Shown here piece by piece: positions 1-10,716 of a DNA stretch of 46,235 nt; the first letter of the stretch is position 1, and each line of letters opens with the position of its first letter. Source of the stretch: Actinomycetes bacterium. GTDB taxonomy: Bacteria > Actinomycetota > Acidimicrobiia > Acidimicrobiales > RAAP-2. A model generated the notes under the pieces. It worked only from the letters and a program-made list of their open reading frames with translations, was not told where the DNA came from and searched no databases. The position numbers and the translations under genes are program-made. The stretch lies in the NCBI GenBank assembly GCA_021781335.1, contig JAJXXA010000023.1, forward strand, positions 1-46,235. The letters are read 5' to 3'.

Positions 1-2
1 TG

Positions 3-1406
<1,404 letters not shown>

Positions 1407-1419
1407 GAAAGAAGGAAAT

Positions 1420-3900
1420 ATGGCACGAAAAGGTTCAAATTCAGGTGCTGACACACCACAAGACGATGGTGTTGTTGGTTATATAGAACCCATCGAGATC
1501 AATCTCGAGATGGAGAGGTCGTTCCTCGAGTACTCGATGTCGGTCATCGTGTCACGCGCACTCCCCGACGCTCGTGACGGACTCAAGCCCGTGCATCGGC
1601 GAATCCTCTATTCGATGTTCGACCAAGGTCTTCGCCCCGATCGGCCCCACACCAAGTGCGCGAAAGTCGTGGGTGAGGTCATGGGTACGTACCACCCACA
1701 CGGTGACAGTGCGATCTATGACGCCTTGGTGCGCATGGTGCAGGACTTCTCGATGCGCCACCCGCTCATCAGTGGGCACGGCAACTTCGGCGGCACCGGA
1801 CCCGACGAAGGCGCGGCCGCGATGCGCTACACGGAATGTCGCCTCGCCCCACTCGCCCTAGAACTCCTCGATTCCATCGACGAGGACACGGTGGATTTCG
1901 AGCCGAACTACGACAACTCAACCCAGCAGCCGACGGTGCTGCCCTCGCGGTTCCCGAACTTGCTGGTCAACGGCTCTCAGGGCATCGCGGTCGGCATGGC
2001 GACCAAGATCCCGCCACACAACTTGGGTGAGGTCATCGACGCCGCACTACACCTGTTGGCCCACCCTGAAGCCACTCCCGACGACCTGATGGCGTACGTG
2101 AAGGGACCGGACTTCCCGACGGGGGCCCAGATCCTGGGTCGACAGGGCATCCTTGACGCGTACCGGACCGGCCGTGGATCGGTGAAGATGCGTGCAGTCG
2201 CCGAGATTGAAGAGACCAGTCGTGACGTGCGCATCGTCGTCACTGAGTTCCCGTACGAAGTCTCGGTGGAGTCCATCGAAGAGAAGATCTACGACCTCGT
2301 GAAGAACGGCGACCTCGACGGGATCTCAGCGGTGCAGAATGATTCAGCGGGTCGACAGGCTCGACTCGTGATCCGACTGAAGCGTGACGCCAACGCCAAC
2401 GTCGTGTTGAACAAGCTCTACAAGAACACCTCGCTCCAGACCACGTTCGCCGTCAACATGCTGGCGCTGGTCGACGGAGTTCCTCGGACTCTCAATCTCG
2501 CTCAGGCGCTGACGCATTACATCGCTCACCAGATCGAGGTCGTGACTCGACGGACCCAGTTCCGACTGCGCAAGGCTGAAGCGCGCGCCCACATCGTCGA
2601 GGGTCTCTTGAAGGCGATCGACATGCTCGATCAGGTCATCGCCGCTATTCGCGGATCCGATGACCGCGGCGAAGCACGCATCGCGTTGATGGCCGCCCCA
2701 TTTGAATTCTCAGAAGAGCAGGCCAACCACATCCTGGACATGACCCTCGGGCGTCTTACGCGACTTGGTCGCAGTGAACTCGAAGACGAGATGGCTAAGT
2801 TGCGTGAGACCATCGCCGAATTGCAGTCAATCCTCGCGAGTGACGTCAAGCTTCGTGGGGTCATCGCAACAGAGATGACCGCGATTCGAGACAAGTACGC
2901 CAATGACCGCGTCACTCAGATCGTGAACGACCCGGGTGAACTCGGCGCCGAGGACCTCATCAAAGACGAAGAGATCGTCATCACGATGACCAAGGCCGGT
3001 TACGTCAAGTCCGTCGCTGCGGACTCGTTTCGAGTCCAGGGCCGTGGCGGGCGTGGCGTCCAGGGTGCCAAGTTGAAGGACGAGGATTTCGTCGAGCAGA
3101 TCGTTCACACCACGACCCACTCGTTCGTGCTCATGTTCTCGAACCGAGGTCGAGTGTTTCGCCTCCGCGGGCACGAGATTCCAATGAAGGAGCGCACGGC
3201 GAAGGGGACGGCGATCGTTAACCTGCTCAACCTTCAACCCAATGAGAAGATTCAGGCGATCGTCACCACGACCGACTTCCCGAAGGATAAATTCCTTGTC
3301 TTCGCAACCGCCAACGGTACCGTCAAGAAGACCGCCTTCAGCGAATATGACAAGTCTCGTCGCGAGGGTTGGATCGCCATCAACCTGCGCGAGGGAGATG
3401 AGGTGGTGCGGGTTGTTGCCACGAGCGGCACCGACGACCTCATGGTTGTGACTTTTCGCGGGATGTCGATACGTTTCAATGAAGAAGAGGTTCGCGAGGT
3501 CGGGCGCGACTCCATGGGGGTGCGCGGCATCAAGTTGAAGGACGACGACAAAGCAATCTCACTCGACGTCGTGCGAGATGACGCCGACCTGTTCATTGTC
3601 ACCGACACCGGATTTGGCAAGCGTGTGAAAGTGGAGCGCTTCAACCGACAAGGCCGCGGTGGCCAGGGCGTTCGTGCCATCAGACTGAGTGCCGCGCGCG
3701 GTTTCCTGGTCGCGGCCTTCATGGTGCATCTCGACGATGAGATTCTGCTGGCGTCGAGCGGGGGAGTGTTGATCCGCACCGCGGTGCGCGAAGTCTCCTC
3801 CCAAGGACGTGACGCCACGGGGGTTCGAGTGATGAACCTCGACGAGGGTCACACGGTGGCGACTGCGGCGGTGGTGGCGAGTGAGGACGACGAGGACTAA
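1420..3900 (+). CDS. gyrA: DNA gyrase subunit A
   Basis: DNA breakage-reunion subunit of gyrase, 826 aa, a full-length size. The N-terminal winged-helix domain carries [10 protein letters not shown], the quinolone-resistance region, with Ser and Asp at the positions of E. coli S83 and D87. This is the sensitive-type pair, whereas mycobacteria naturally have Ala at the first site. The catalytic tyrosine lies in [11 protein letters not shown]. The C-terminal beta-pinwheel carries the GyrA box QGRGGRG and a second box-like QGRGGQG, which mark it as gyrase rather than topoisomerase IV. The ATG start has a purine-rich AGAAGGAAA just upstream. The stop overlaps the convergent downstream gene by 4 bp. 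Confidence 0.98.
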   Translation: MARKGSNSGADTPQDDGVVGYIEPIEINLEMERSFLEYSMSVIVSRALPDARDGLKPVHRRILYSMFDQGLRPDRPHTKCAKVVGEVMGTYHPHGDSAIYDALVRMVQDFSMRHPLISGHGNFGGTGPDEGAAAMRYTECRLAPLALELLDSIDEDTVDFEPNYDNSTQQPTVLPSRFPNLLVNGSQGIAVGMATKIPPHNLGEVIDAALHLLAHPEATPDDLMAYVKGPDFPTGAQILGRQGILDAYRTGRGSVKMRAVAEIEETSRDVRIVVTEFPYEVSVESIEEKIYDLVKNGDLDGISAVQNDSAGRQARLVIRLKRDANANVVLNKLYKNTSLQTTFAVNMLALVDGVPRTLNLAQALTHYIAHQIEVVTRRTQFRLRKAEARAHIVEGLLKAIDMLDQVIAAIRGSDDRGEARIALMAAPFEFSEEQANHILDMTLGRLTRLGRSELEDEMAKLRETIAELQSILASDVKLRGVIATEMTAIRDKYANDRVTQIVNDPGELGAEDLIKDEEIVITMTKAGYVKSVAADSFRVQGRGGRGVQGAKLKDEDFVEQIVHTTTHSFVLMFSNRGRVFRLRGHEIPMKERTAKGTAIVNLLNLQPNEKIQAIVTTTDFPKDKFLVFATANGTVKKTAFSEYDKSRREGWIAINLREGDEVVRVVATSGTDDLMVVTFRGMSIRFNEEEVREVGRDSMGVRGIKLKDDDKAISLDVVRDDADLFIVTDTGFGKRVKVERFNRQGRGGQGVRAIRLSAARGFLVAAFMVHLDDEILLASSGGVLIRTAVREVSSQGRDATGVRVMNLDEGHTVATAAVVASEDDED

Positions 3901-4544
3901 TTCGCGCGGCGCTGCCAGGCGCGCTCGAGTCCCTCAAGAATCTTCTCAGTACCTTGGGCGCCGACGACCATGACTCGGTTGTCGATAAGCATCGAGGGAA
4001 CACCCGAGACCCCGAGTTCTTGAGCCCGAAGTTCGTCGCTGCGCACGTCGACGGCGAAGCGATCGTCGTTCCAGAGCCCTTCGGCGCCCGCGACTCCCAC
4101 CTCGCTAGCGAGACCGTTCAGTACTTCGCGGTCACTCAAGAGCAGTCCTTGACTGAAGTAGGCGAGGAAGAGGCGCTGGACCATTGGCTCACCGAGGTCC
4201 TGGGACGTGGCGAGCGCGATGAGTCGATGAGCGTCAAAGGTGTTGGTCGGGCGAGCGTTCGCCAGTGACCAGGTCATACCGAGCGTTCGCGCCTGCGCTT
4301 CGAGACGCTCATTCGCCGCGCGTGCGTGCTCCACTGACATGCCGTACTTCTGCGCGAGCAGTTCGGGCAACGAGACGTCGTAGTTGATCGGTGCGTGAGG
4401 GTCGAGTTCGAACGCGTGTGGGCGCGTGACGACCTGGTCGCGGTGCTCGAAGAGCGCGAGAGCCTCGCTGAGCTGGCGTGTGCCGAGGTAACAAAAGGGG
4501 CAGACGACGTCGCTCCAAATATCAATAAAGAAGGGTGTGGTCAT
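3897..4544 (-). CDS. DsbA-family (FrnE-like) thiol oxidoreductase
   Basis: Thioredoxin-fold protein of the FrnE/2-hydroxychromene-2-carboxylate isomerase-like DsbA family, 215 aa from the ATG chosen here. The redox motif CPFC lies at residues 15-18, right after the first beta strand. The conserved cis-proline loop is GVSGVPSML near residue 180. No signal peptide is visible, so it probably acts in the cytoplasm, unlike periplasmic DsbA. An in-frame ATG six codons upstream (4562) is possible, but homologues typically start close to the first strand. It is convergent with gyrA, overlapping by 4 bp, and divergent from the CoA-transferase with a 44-bp gap. The substrate is unknown. Confidence 0.85.
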   Translation of the reverse strand: MTTPFFIDIWSDVVCPFCYLGTRQLSEALALFEHRDQVVTRPHAFELDPHAPINYDVSLPELLAQKYGMSVEHARAANERLEAQARTLGMTWSLANARPTNTFDAHRLIALATSQDLGEPMVQRLFLAYFSQGLLLSDREVLNGLASEVGVAGAEGLWNDDRFAVDVRSDELRAQELGVSGVPSMLIDNRVMVVGAQGTEKILEGLERAWQRRAN

Positions 4545-4588
4545 CGAATAATCGTGCCACACCCTGTCTCGTCGGGCAGAATGTCTCG

Positions 4589-5887
4589 ATGACCGCTCGA
4601 GAGCTGTCCGCCGATGAGGCCGCGAGCCTGGTACGACCCGTCGATTCGATCGGGCTCGGACTGGTCACGTCGACGCCGGTCGGATTGCTGAAGGCGCTGT
4701 CTCGTCGTGACGACTGGCGTGACCTGACGTTCAGCGGTGGCCTCATCCTCGGTGTCTTTGATGTGTTCATGCATCCCAACGTCCACTATCGATCGAGCTT
4801 CTACGGTGGTGGCGAACGTCACTATCAGGCCAAGGGTGCCGACATCCAATACGTGCCGTCCTTCTTTCGTCATTACGGACTGCTCATCCAACACCTGCAC
4901 CCTCGCATCATGATGATGCAGGGTTCGATGCCCGACGCGCGCGGTCGGGTGAGTCTCTCGCTCTACAACGGTGCGCACTTCGACGAGTTCCTCGCCGCGG
5001 GACGCGATCCTGATCGACTTCTCATCGTTGAATGTTCACCACATTTTCCGCGCACTTTCGCGTTGGACGGTTTCGTCAACGACATCGCTCTGGAGGACAT
5101 CGACGTCGTGGTTTACACCGACGAGCACCCGACGGTGCTCGCGGGGGAAACGGGCACTCCGGAGGATTTCGCCATCGCTGATATCGCGGCTACGTTCGTG
5201 AAGGACGGCACCACGCTGCAAACCGGGATCGGGGCGGTGCCGAACCTGGTGGCCAGTGCCTTGGTGGAGCGAGACGGTGGTGAGTACGGCGTCCACTCAG
5301 AGATGTTCACCGACGGTCTCTTCGCGTTGTGCGCCGCGGGCAAGGTGACCAATTCGAGAAAGACGATCCACCGTGGGATGTCGGTGATCACGTTCGGTCT
5401 CGGTTCGCAGTCAATGTACGAATTCCTCCACGAGAACCCCACGGTTGGTTTCGCGCCCGTCCAATACGTGAACGACCCCTCAGTGATCGCGAAGAACCCA
5501 CGCATGGTGTCGATCAACTCGGCCCTCGAAGTCGATCTTCAAGGACAGATCGTGGCCGACACCATGGGTGCGAGACAGTACACGGGCGTCGGGGGGCACA
5601 TGGACTTCGTCGAAGGGACGAGTCTCTCGCTCGAGCACACCTCGCTGATCTGCCTGCAGTCGACCGCGCTGGTCAATGGTGAGCGAAAGAGCCGTATCAT
5701 TGGAGATATGACCCCGCGCTCTGTAGTCACCACCCCACGCCACTTGGCGGGTGTCATCGTGACCGAATACGGCGCGGCGGACCTACGAGGCCTTACCGTA
5801 AAAGAGCGAGCGCAGGCACTTATCGCCGTTGCTCACCCCGACTACCGAGACGAGCTCTCTGTCGCCGCCGAGTCACTGGGGCGCTAA
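4589..5887 (+). CDS. Acetyl-CoA hydrolase/transferase family protein (4-hydroxybutyrate CoA-transferase-like)
   Basis: Moves CoA between acyl groups through a glutamyl-CoA thioester. From the ATG at 4589 the protein is 432 aa, the usual length. GIGAVPNLV (213-221) and YGVHSEMFTDG (233-243) are the family's hallmark segments. Glu238 falls at the active-site glutamate position known in Clostridium aminobutyricum 4-hydroxybutyrate CoA-transferase. The C-terminal YTGVGGHMDF and EYGAADLRGLT blocks are also present. A GTG 18 codons upstream would add a non-conserved extension, so it was not used. Whether the substrate is acetate, butyrate, 4-hydroxybutyrate or succinate cannot be read from sequence. 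The ABC-F gene begins at the base after its stop, indicating cotranscription. Confidence 0.9.
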   Translation: MTARELSADEAASLVRPVDSIGLGLVTSTPVGLLKALSRRDDWRDLTFSGGLILGVFDVFMHPNVHYRSSFYGGGERHYQAKGADIQYVPSFFRHYGLLIQHLHPRIMMMQGSMPDARGRVSLSLYNGAHFDEFLAAGRDPDRLLIVECSPHFPRTFALDGFVNDIALEDIDVVVYTDEHPTVLAGETGTPEDFAIADIAATFVKDGTTLQTGIGAVPNLVASALVERDGGEYGVHSEMFTDGLFALCAAGKVTNSRKTIHRGMSVITFGLGSQSMYEFLHENPTVGFAPVQYVNDPSVIAKNPRMVSINSALEVDLQGQIVADTMGARQYTGVGGHMDFVEGTSLSLEHTSLICLQSTALVNGERKSRIIGDMTPRSVVTTPRHLAGVIVTEYGAADLRGLTVKERAQALIAVAHPDYRDELSVAAESLGR

Positions 5888-7486
5888 ATGCTTATAGTCC
5901 GAGATTTGGGTATAGAGATTGGTGCACGACGCATCCTGGACCCCGTGTCCTTCACCGTTGGTAATGGCGAGAAGGTGGGTCTCGTCGGTCGAAACGGCGC
6001 CGGGAAGTCGACGCTGCTTTCAGTCTTGCTCGGTTACACACCAGAGCACCTGCGTATCACCGGCTCCGTGCAACATCAAGGAAGGGTTAGTCACCTACCC
6101 CAAGAGCCGGTTGCGGGAGGACTGGGTGTCGAACCGATCGGACTCTCGCACGTGCTCTCTGCGAGGGGGCTCGACCAACTCGACGCCGACATGCAACACG
6201 CACGACACGAACTCGCCGCAGATCCCACCGAGGAGACCATCGAACGATTCACGGCGCTTGAAGAGGCATTTCGCGAGCGTGGCGGATACGAAGCGGAGTC
6301 TGAGGTCGCCCGTCTTGCCGCGGGGCTGGGCCTTGCGGAGGACCTGCTGCTCGAGGACCTCGATTCTCTCTCGGGAGGCCAGCGACGACGCGTCGACCTG
6401 ATGCGCGTGCTCTACGAACAGCCTGAGACGATGGTGTTGGACGAGCCCACCAACCACCTCGACAAAGCTGCGAAACGGTGGCTGTTTGACGAGCTGGAGC
6501 GTTTTCGCGGCACCGTACTCGTGATCAGCCACGACCTGCCCTTGCTCGACAAGTCCATTGACCGGGTCCTGGCACTACGTGATGGGCAGTTGCGAGAGTA
6601 CAAAGGCAACTACACCAAGTTCCTTGAACAAGAAGAGACACGTCGCCTCACCGAAGAGAAGATGGCGGCTCACCAGGGAGAACAGATTGACCGGATGAAG
6701 AACCTCGCGGACTCGATGCGTGGCCAAACCGCCACACGTGCGCGTCTGGCCAAGGTCCTCGACCGCAAGGTCGAGAAACTCGAAGAGAACCGGGTAGAGG
6801 TGACCAAGAAAGAGCGCAAGGTCACGTTCAAATTGCCGGCGCCACCGCGAAGTGGCGATGTGCCGATGGCGGTCGAGCACGTCGCTGTTCGCTACGGCAG
6901 TGTCGACGTCCTAAAAGACGTGAACTTCATCACTCGACGCGGCGACCGGATACTCATCGTGGGAAGAAACGGAGCCGGTAAGTCATCACTGCTGCGCTGT
7001 CTTGCGGGAACCCAGGGTGCCCAAGACGGCGTCGTCAAGTTTGGCGCCAACGTGAAGGTCGGCTACTTCGCCCAGGAGCACGAGCAACTAGATTTTTCGC
7101 GAAGTGTGCTCGACCATCTAGAGAACGCCACGGTGCAGACTGAGGTGCAACGCCGATCCCTGCTGGGAGCGTTTGGGTTGAAGGGTTCTGCAGCACACCA
7201 GATGCCTGGCACGCTGTCGGGAGGTGAGCGCGCAAAGTTGGCGCTCGCGATCCTGGCCGCTTCGGATGCGAACTTGCTCCTGCTCGACGAGCCCACCAAC
7301 AACCTGGACCCGGCAAGCGTCGAGGCGCTCGGCGCAATGATGCACCAGTGGACGGGGACGATCGTCGCTGTCAGTCACGAACGAGAATTTGTCGAAGCGC
7401 TTGAACCGACCCACGCCGTGCTCTTGCCCGAAGAGTACTTTGACCTCTGGCGTGACGACTATATGGACCTCATCGAACGAAGGTGA
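5888..7486 (+). CDS. ABC-F family ATP-binding protein
   Basis: Soluble protein with two fused ABC ATPase domains and no membrane segment, typical of ABC-F proteins that act on the ribosome as translation factors or in antibiotic protection. Domain 1 has Walker A GRNGAGKST (34-42), signature LSGGQ (161-165) and Walker B MVLDEPTNHLD. Domain 2 has Walker A GRNGAGKSS (359-367), signature LSGGERAKLAL and Walker B LLLLDEPTNNLD. The charged stretch at about 245-315 is the interdomain linker that contacts the ribosome in this family. At 532 aa it is in the normal range. It starts immediately after the CoA-transferase stop. Sequence alone does not separate housekeeping (EttA/Uup-like) from resistance subtypes. 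Confidence 0.95.
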   Translation: MLIVRDLGIEIGARRILDPVSFTVGNGEKVGLVGRNGAGKSTLLSVLLGYTPEHLRITGSVQHQGRVSHLPQEPVAGGLGVEPIGLSHVLSARGLDQLDADMQHARHELAADPTEETIERFTALEEAFRERGGYEAESEVARLAAGLGLAEDLLLEDLDSLSGGQRRRVDLMRVLYEQPETMVLDEPTNHLDKAAKRWLFDELERFRGTVLVISHDLPLLDKSIDRVLALRDGQLREYKGNYTKFLEQEETRRLTEEKMAAHQGEQIDRMKNLADSMRGQTATRARLAKVLDRKVEKLEENRVEVTKKERKVTFKLPAPPRSGDVPMAVEHVAVRYGSVDVLKDVNFITRRGDRILIVGRNGAGKSSLLRCLAGTQGAQDGVVKFGANVKVGYFAQEHEQLDFSRSVLDHLENATVQTEVQRRSLLGAFGLKGSAAHQMPGTLSGGERAKLALAILAASDANLLLLDEPTNNLDPASVEALGAMMHQWTGTIVAVSHEREFVEALEPTHAVLLPEEYFDLWRDDYMDLIERR

Positions 7487-7507
7487 CCTCGCGATGCGAC
7501 CAGCTCG

Positions 7508-8233
7508 CTAGTGTTCCGCGTTTGCGCTGGAATCTGGCAACGTGTAGGTCGTGAAGTTGGCGCGAAGTCTGAATCCCGCTTTGCTATAGACGCGTTGCGC
7601 CGCGACGTTGGCGTGATTGACGCCCAACGCGAGCCACGTGATGCCGCGCTCGCGCGCCCGCGCGATCATGCCCTGGACCAATTCTTGCGCGAAGCCCCGC
7701 CCGCGATACTCGCTCACGGTGACGACTGAAGCAATCACGTGGTACCCCGACTCCCAACGCACCAGGGCACCGAGCGAGATCAGGTTGTCGTGGGCGTCTC
7801 GCAGTCCGTACCACGCGACGATGTCGGAACGCCCGGGCCAGACTGACGAGTCGTTCGCGTGAAGGTGGAGGATCTCGGTGATGAGATCGTCATCATCGAG
7901 CACCTCGACGTCGCCGTCGACGTGCGTCTGCGAGGAGTCAATCGAATAGAAGTCCCAGTGGTCGCTCGCGCGAAGCTCGCCGACGTGGTCGACGCCACCC
8001 GCGTCGGCGAGGATACAGCGGGTCCACTCGGGGTGTCGAGGGGGGTTCGGACCGAGCCCGAGTCCAAAGAGCCCCTCGCCGGTGAGGGTGATGGAAAGGG
8101 CGTCACTCGTACGTTCTCCCGATGCGAAGCGATCGGGGGCGAGAAAGAATTGGATGGGATTTCCTTCGCCGAAGAGTTCCACCGACCAGCGAAGCGCAGT
8201 CACGGGGTTGGTAGTGGACGTTGGTTCCATCAC
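7508..8233 (-). CDS. GNAT-family N-acetyltransferase
   Basis: Probable acetyl-CoA-dependent N-acetyltransferase, 241 aa. The C-terminal half carries the GNAT core: the acetyl-CoA pyrophosphate loop YRGRGFAQELV (R-x-x-G-x-G/A), then WLALGVNHANVAAQRVYSKAGF, the usual beta5/alpha5 region with the Asn-x-x-Ala-x-x-x-Tyr pattern. The N-terminal 120 residues are divergent and may be a degenerate second GNAT fold. It is not obviously in an operon; the gap to rsgA (same strand, upstream) is about 65 bp. Substrate unknown. Confidence 0.85.
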   Translation of the reverse strand: MMEPTSTTNPVTALRWSVELFGEGNPIQFFLAPDRFASGERTSDALSITLTGEGLFGLGLGPNPPRHPEWTRCILADAGGVDHVGELRASDHWDFYSIDSSQTHVDGDVEVLDDDDLITEILHLHANDSSVWPGRSDIVAWYGLRDAHDNLISLGALVRWESGYHVIASVVTVSEYRGRGFAQELVQGMIARARERGITWLALGVNHANVAAQRVYSKAGFRLRANFTTYTLPDSSANAEH

Positions 8234-8298
8234 GACCGACAGTACCGTCTTCGACCTGTGAGGTCACCGTACATCCGAGTTCGTCGCGTGGACCCTTG

Positions 8299-9363
8299 TT
8301 ACTCGTCCGGGTCGTGGTCGTCGGGCTTGGGGGACGGTTTCGATCGACGACCGCGAGCCATCTCCTCGGGGCTTCGTCGATGTTCTTGGTGGGTGAGCTC
8401 ACTTTGGACCATCCGCCAACTCTCCAAGCGCTGGCGAGAGAGGGCGCCCGAGTTGACGGCCGCCTCCACCGCACACCCGAGATCGCCGCGATGGGCGCAG
8501 TCGCGAAACCGACAGTTGGCCGCCAATTCACCTATATCGGCGAAGGTCTCGTTGACACCTTCTTGACCCACCAGCAGGTCCAAGAGGCGGATGCCGGGGA
8601 TGTCGAGCAGGACGCCGCCCGCGCGAAGCCGATAGAGCTTGCGGGTTGTGGTGGCGTGACGTCCCTCGCCCCGGCGAGTGACACTGCGAGTGAGCTCAGC
8701 GCTGCCCTCGAGGGCGTTCAGGAGAGAGGTCTTGCCCGCGCCCGATGCGCCGAGCATTACTGCAGTCACTCCCTCGTGCATGAGTGTGCGCAGGTGCTCG
8801 ATGCCCTCGCCGCTTTCGGAACTTGTGGTGAGTATCTCGACGCCGGGCACGGCCAGTGCCGCAGCATCGATGAGCGCCGCGACATTGCGAGCCGCATCTG
8901 ACTTGGTGAGGACGACAAACGGCTGCGCGCCACTCTCCCACGCCATGATTGCGAAGCGCTCGAGCATCCGTATGTTGAGGCCTCGATTGATGGGCACGAC
9001 GAGAAGGACCAGATCGAGGTTCGCCGCGAGCACCTGGACGTCACGTCCGTTGGGGTCAGGGCGTCGCAGTGCGCTTCGTCGCGTCATGACGTCGGCGATC
9101 TGCTCGTTCACGAGCTTCACCCAGTCGCCGGCCACTGGTCGCGGCGCTTGATGGGGTGAGAGCCGACAGTCGTACGTGCGTTCGGCGCCCGTGTGGTCAC
9201 ACGAAATGACCTCGCAGTGCGCACCGTGCACGATGCTCACGCGCCCAACGACCACGCCCGAGTCAAGAGCGAACGTGTCCTTCGTGCTGTAGCCGAGTGA
9301 GCGCATCACATCGAGTACTCGCGCCTCGCGAGGATCCTTCGCTGGTAGTCTCGGCACATTCAT
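8299..9363 (-). CDS. rsgA: Ribosome small subunit-dependent GTPase A
   Basis: Circularly permuted GTPase that assists late 30S maturation. The motif order is G4-G1-G3, the signature of the YjeQ/YlqF group: TKSD (153-156) precedes the P-loop GASGAGKT (205-212), then the G2-like RHATTTR (235-241) and DIPG (254-257). An OB-fold N-terminus (about 35-95) and a C-terminal zinc finger (C284, C289, H291, C297) complete the RsgA architecture. Length 354 aa fits. ATG start. The lysine-rich tail ends the protein. Confidence 0.95.
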   Translation of the reverse strand: MNVPRLPAKDPREARVLDVMRSLGYSTKDTFALDSGVVVGRVSIVHGAHCEVISCDHTGAERTYDCRLSPHQAPRPVAGDWVKLVNEQIADVMTRRSALRRPDPNGRDVQVLAANLDLVLLVVPINRGLNIRMLERFAIMAWESGAQPFVVLTKSDAARNVAALIDAAALAVPGVEILTTSSESGEGIEHLRTLMHEGVTAVMLGASGAGKTSLLNALEGSAELTRSVTRRGEGRHATTTRKLYRLRAGGVLLDIPGIRLLDLLVGQEGVNETFADIGELAANCRFRDCAHRGDLGCAVEAAVNSGALSRQRLESWRMVQSELTHQEHRRSPEEMARGRRSKPSPKPDDHDPDE

Positions 9364-9530
9364 TGTTCAGCAAGTATCGCCTCAAACGCTCGCACCTCGC
9401 TGGCGACACGACGAGAAATCGGTAGAACCCTTGTGAACACGCATCACGTGGTCGGTGGTTTTGTTCTTCCAACACGACTCGTCACGTCGCAATTCCAAGA
9501 AGGAAACTCACCATCACCGGGGCATCATTC

Positions 9531-10688
9531 GTGAGCCAACGCACGGGATTGATGGACCGAGTACGTCAGCGTATGAGTCTTGCGTGGCTGCTCGGCGTCG
9601 TTGGGGTCGCTGCGTGTGCGGTGGCGTTTCTCGCGAACGGGCCCGACGCTCGAGCCGCCTCCGCCCAAGACTGGTCACCGTTCGTGCTCGTGACCGGTCT
9701 CTTGTTAGTGGGCCTGGTGGCCGACGACGACGGTCTCTTCAAAGCGGCAGGCGATCGCTTGGCGCGAACCTCGTCGAGTGGCCTGGTGCTCTACTTCGGC
9801 GCAACGCTGCTCGTCGGCGCGGTCACCGCGGTGCTCAACCTGGACACGTCAGTTGCATTTCTCACGCCCGTGCTCGTGTACGCGGCGCGTAGTCGCGGCG
9901 GCGGCGAGGCCCCCCTCTTGTACGGGTGTCTCTTGCTCTCCAACGCGGGCTCCCTCTTTCTACCGGGGTCGAATCTCACCAATCTGATCGTGCTCGGGCA
10001 TCTACACATGACGGGCGCGGGCTTCATCTCGCATATGTGGGCCCCGGGCCTCGTGGCGCTGTTCGTGACCGCGGGGGTGCTGGGGGTGCTGGAACGCCGC
10101 GAGCTCGCGCTTCGCTCATCACCAACAGCGTCGCCGACGCCGGTCGTGTGGGGACTCGGTCTCGTGGCGATCGTGGTGAGTGCGTTCTTCGTGCTCGTGC
10201 TTGCGGCCCCGGCGCTCGAAGTGCTCGCCGTAGGGGTGGTGTCGATCGTCATTCGCATTGCAAAGGGTCGCGACCACGTGGGCCACGTCGCCGAGGTGCT
10301 CGGTGTGCCACTGCTCATCGGCCTCTTTGGGATCGCGGTGGCACTGGGTACGCTCGGACGAACGTGGTCCTATCCCGGGTCAACGATGGCGCATCTCAAC
10401 GTGTGGGCGACCGGGGCGGTGGCGGCGGTGGCGTCGGTGATCTTCAACAACTTGCCCGCCGCCTCACTGCTCTCCGCGCACGCGCCGACCCATCCCTTCG
10501 CGCTCCTCATCGGTCTCAATCTCGGACCCAACCTTTTCGTCAGTGGTTCACTCGCGTGGCTGCTCTGGATGCGCGCTGCGCGCGTCGCCGGCGCCGAACC
10601 TTCACTCGCTCGAGCGAGCAGATTCGGCGTGTGGGCGGTGCCACTGTCGATCGCAGCGGCTCTCACGGCACTGGTGTTCCTTGGCTGA
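9531..10688 (+). CDS. ArsB/NhaD-like (ion transporter superfamily) permease
   Basis: Polytopic inner-membrane protein of 385 aa with about ten hydrophobic segments. NLDTSVAFLTPVLV resembles the first re-entrant motif of ArsB/NhaD/DASS transporters. SLFLPGSNLTNLIVLG resembles the ArsB-type GSxxNL segment, and the later NNLPAASLLSA is the repeat-2 counterpart, as expected for a two-repeat ion-transporter fold. Candidate substrates are arsenite, Na+/H+ exchange or a dicarboxylate. No ars regulator or reductase is nearby, so no substrate is assigned. It is divergent from rsgA. A GTG start at 9531 gives a short hydrophilic leader before the first membrane segment. Confidence 0.8.
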   Translation: MSQRTGLMDRVRQRMSLAWLLGVVGVAACAVAFLANGPDARAASAQDWSPFVLVTGLLLVGLVADDDGLFKAAGDRLARTSSSGLVLYFGATLLVGAVTAVLNLDTSVAFLTPVLVYAARSRGGGEAPLLYGCLLLSNAGSLFLPGSNLTNLIVLGHLHMTGAGFISHMWAPGLVALFVTAGVLGVLERRELALRSSPTASPTPVVWGLGLVAIVVSAFFVLVLAAPALEVLAVGVVSIVIRIAKGRDHVGHVAEVLGVPLLIGLFGIAVALGTLGRTWSYPGSTMAHLNVWATGAVAAVASVIFNNLPAASLLSAHAPTHPFALLIGLNLGPNLFVSGSLAWLLWMRAARVAGAEPSLARASRFGVWAVPLSIAAALTALVFLG

Positions 10689-10716
10689 AGTCGGTCGCAC
10701 GTTGTCGTGAGAAGCG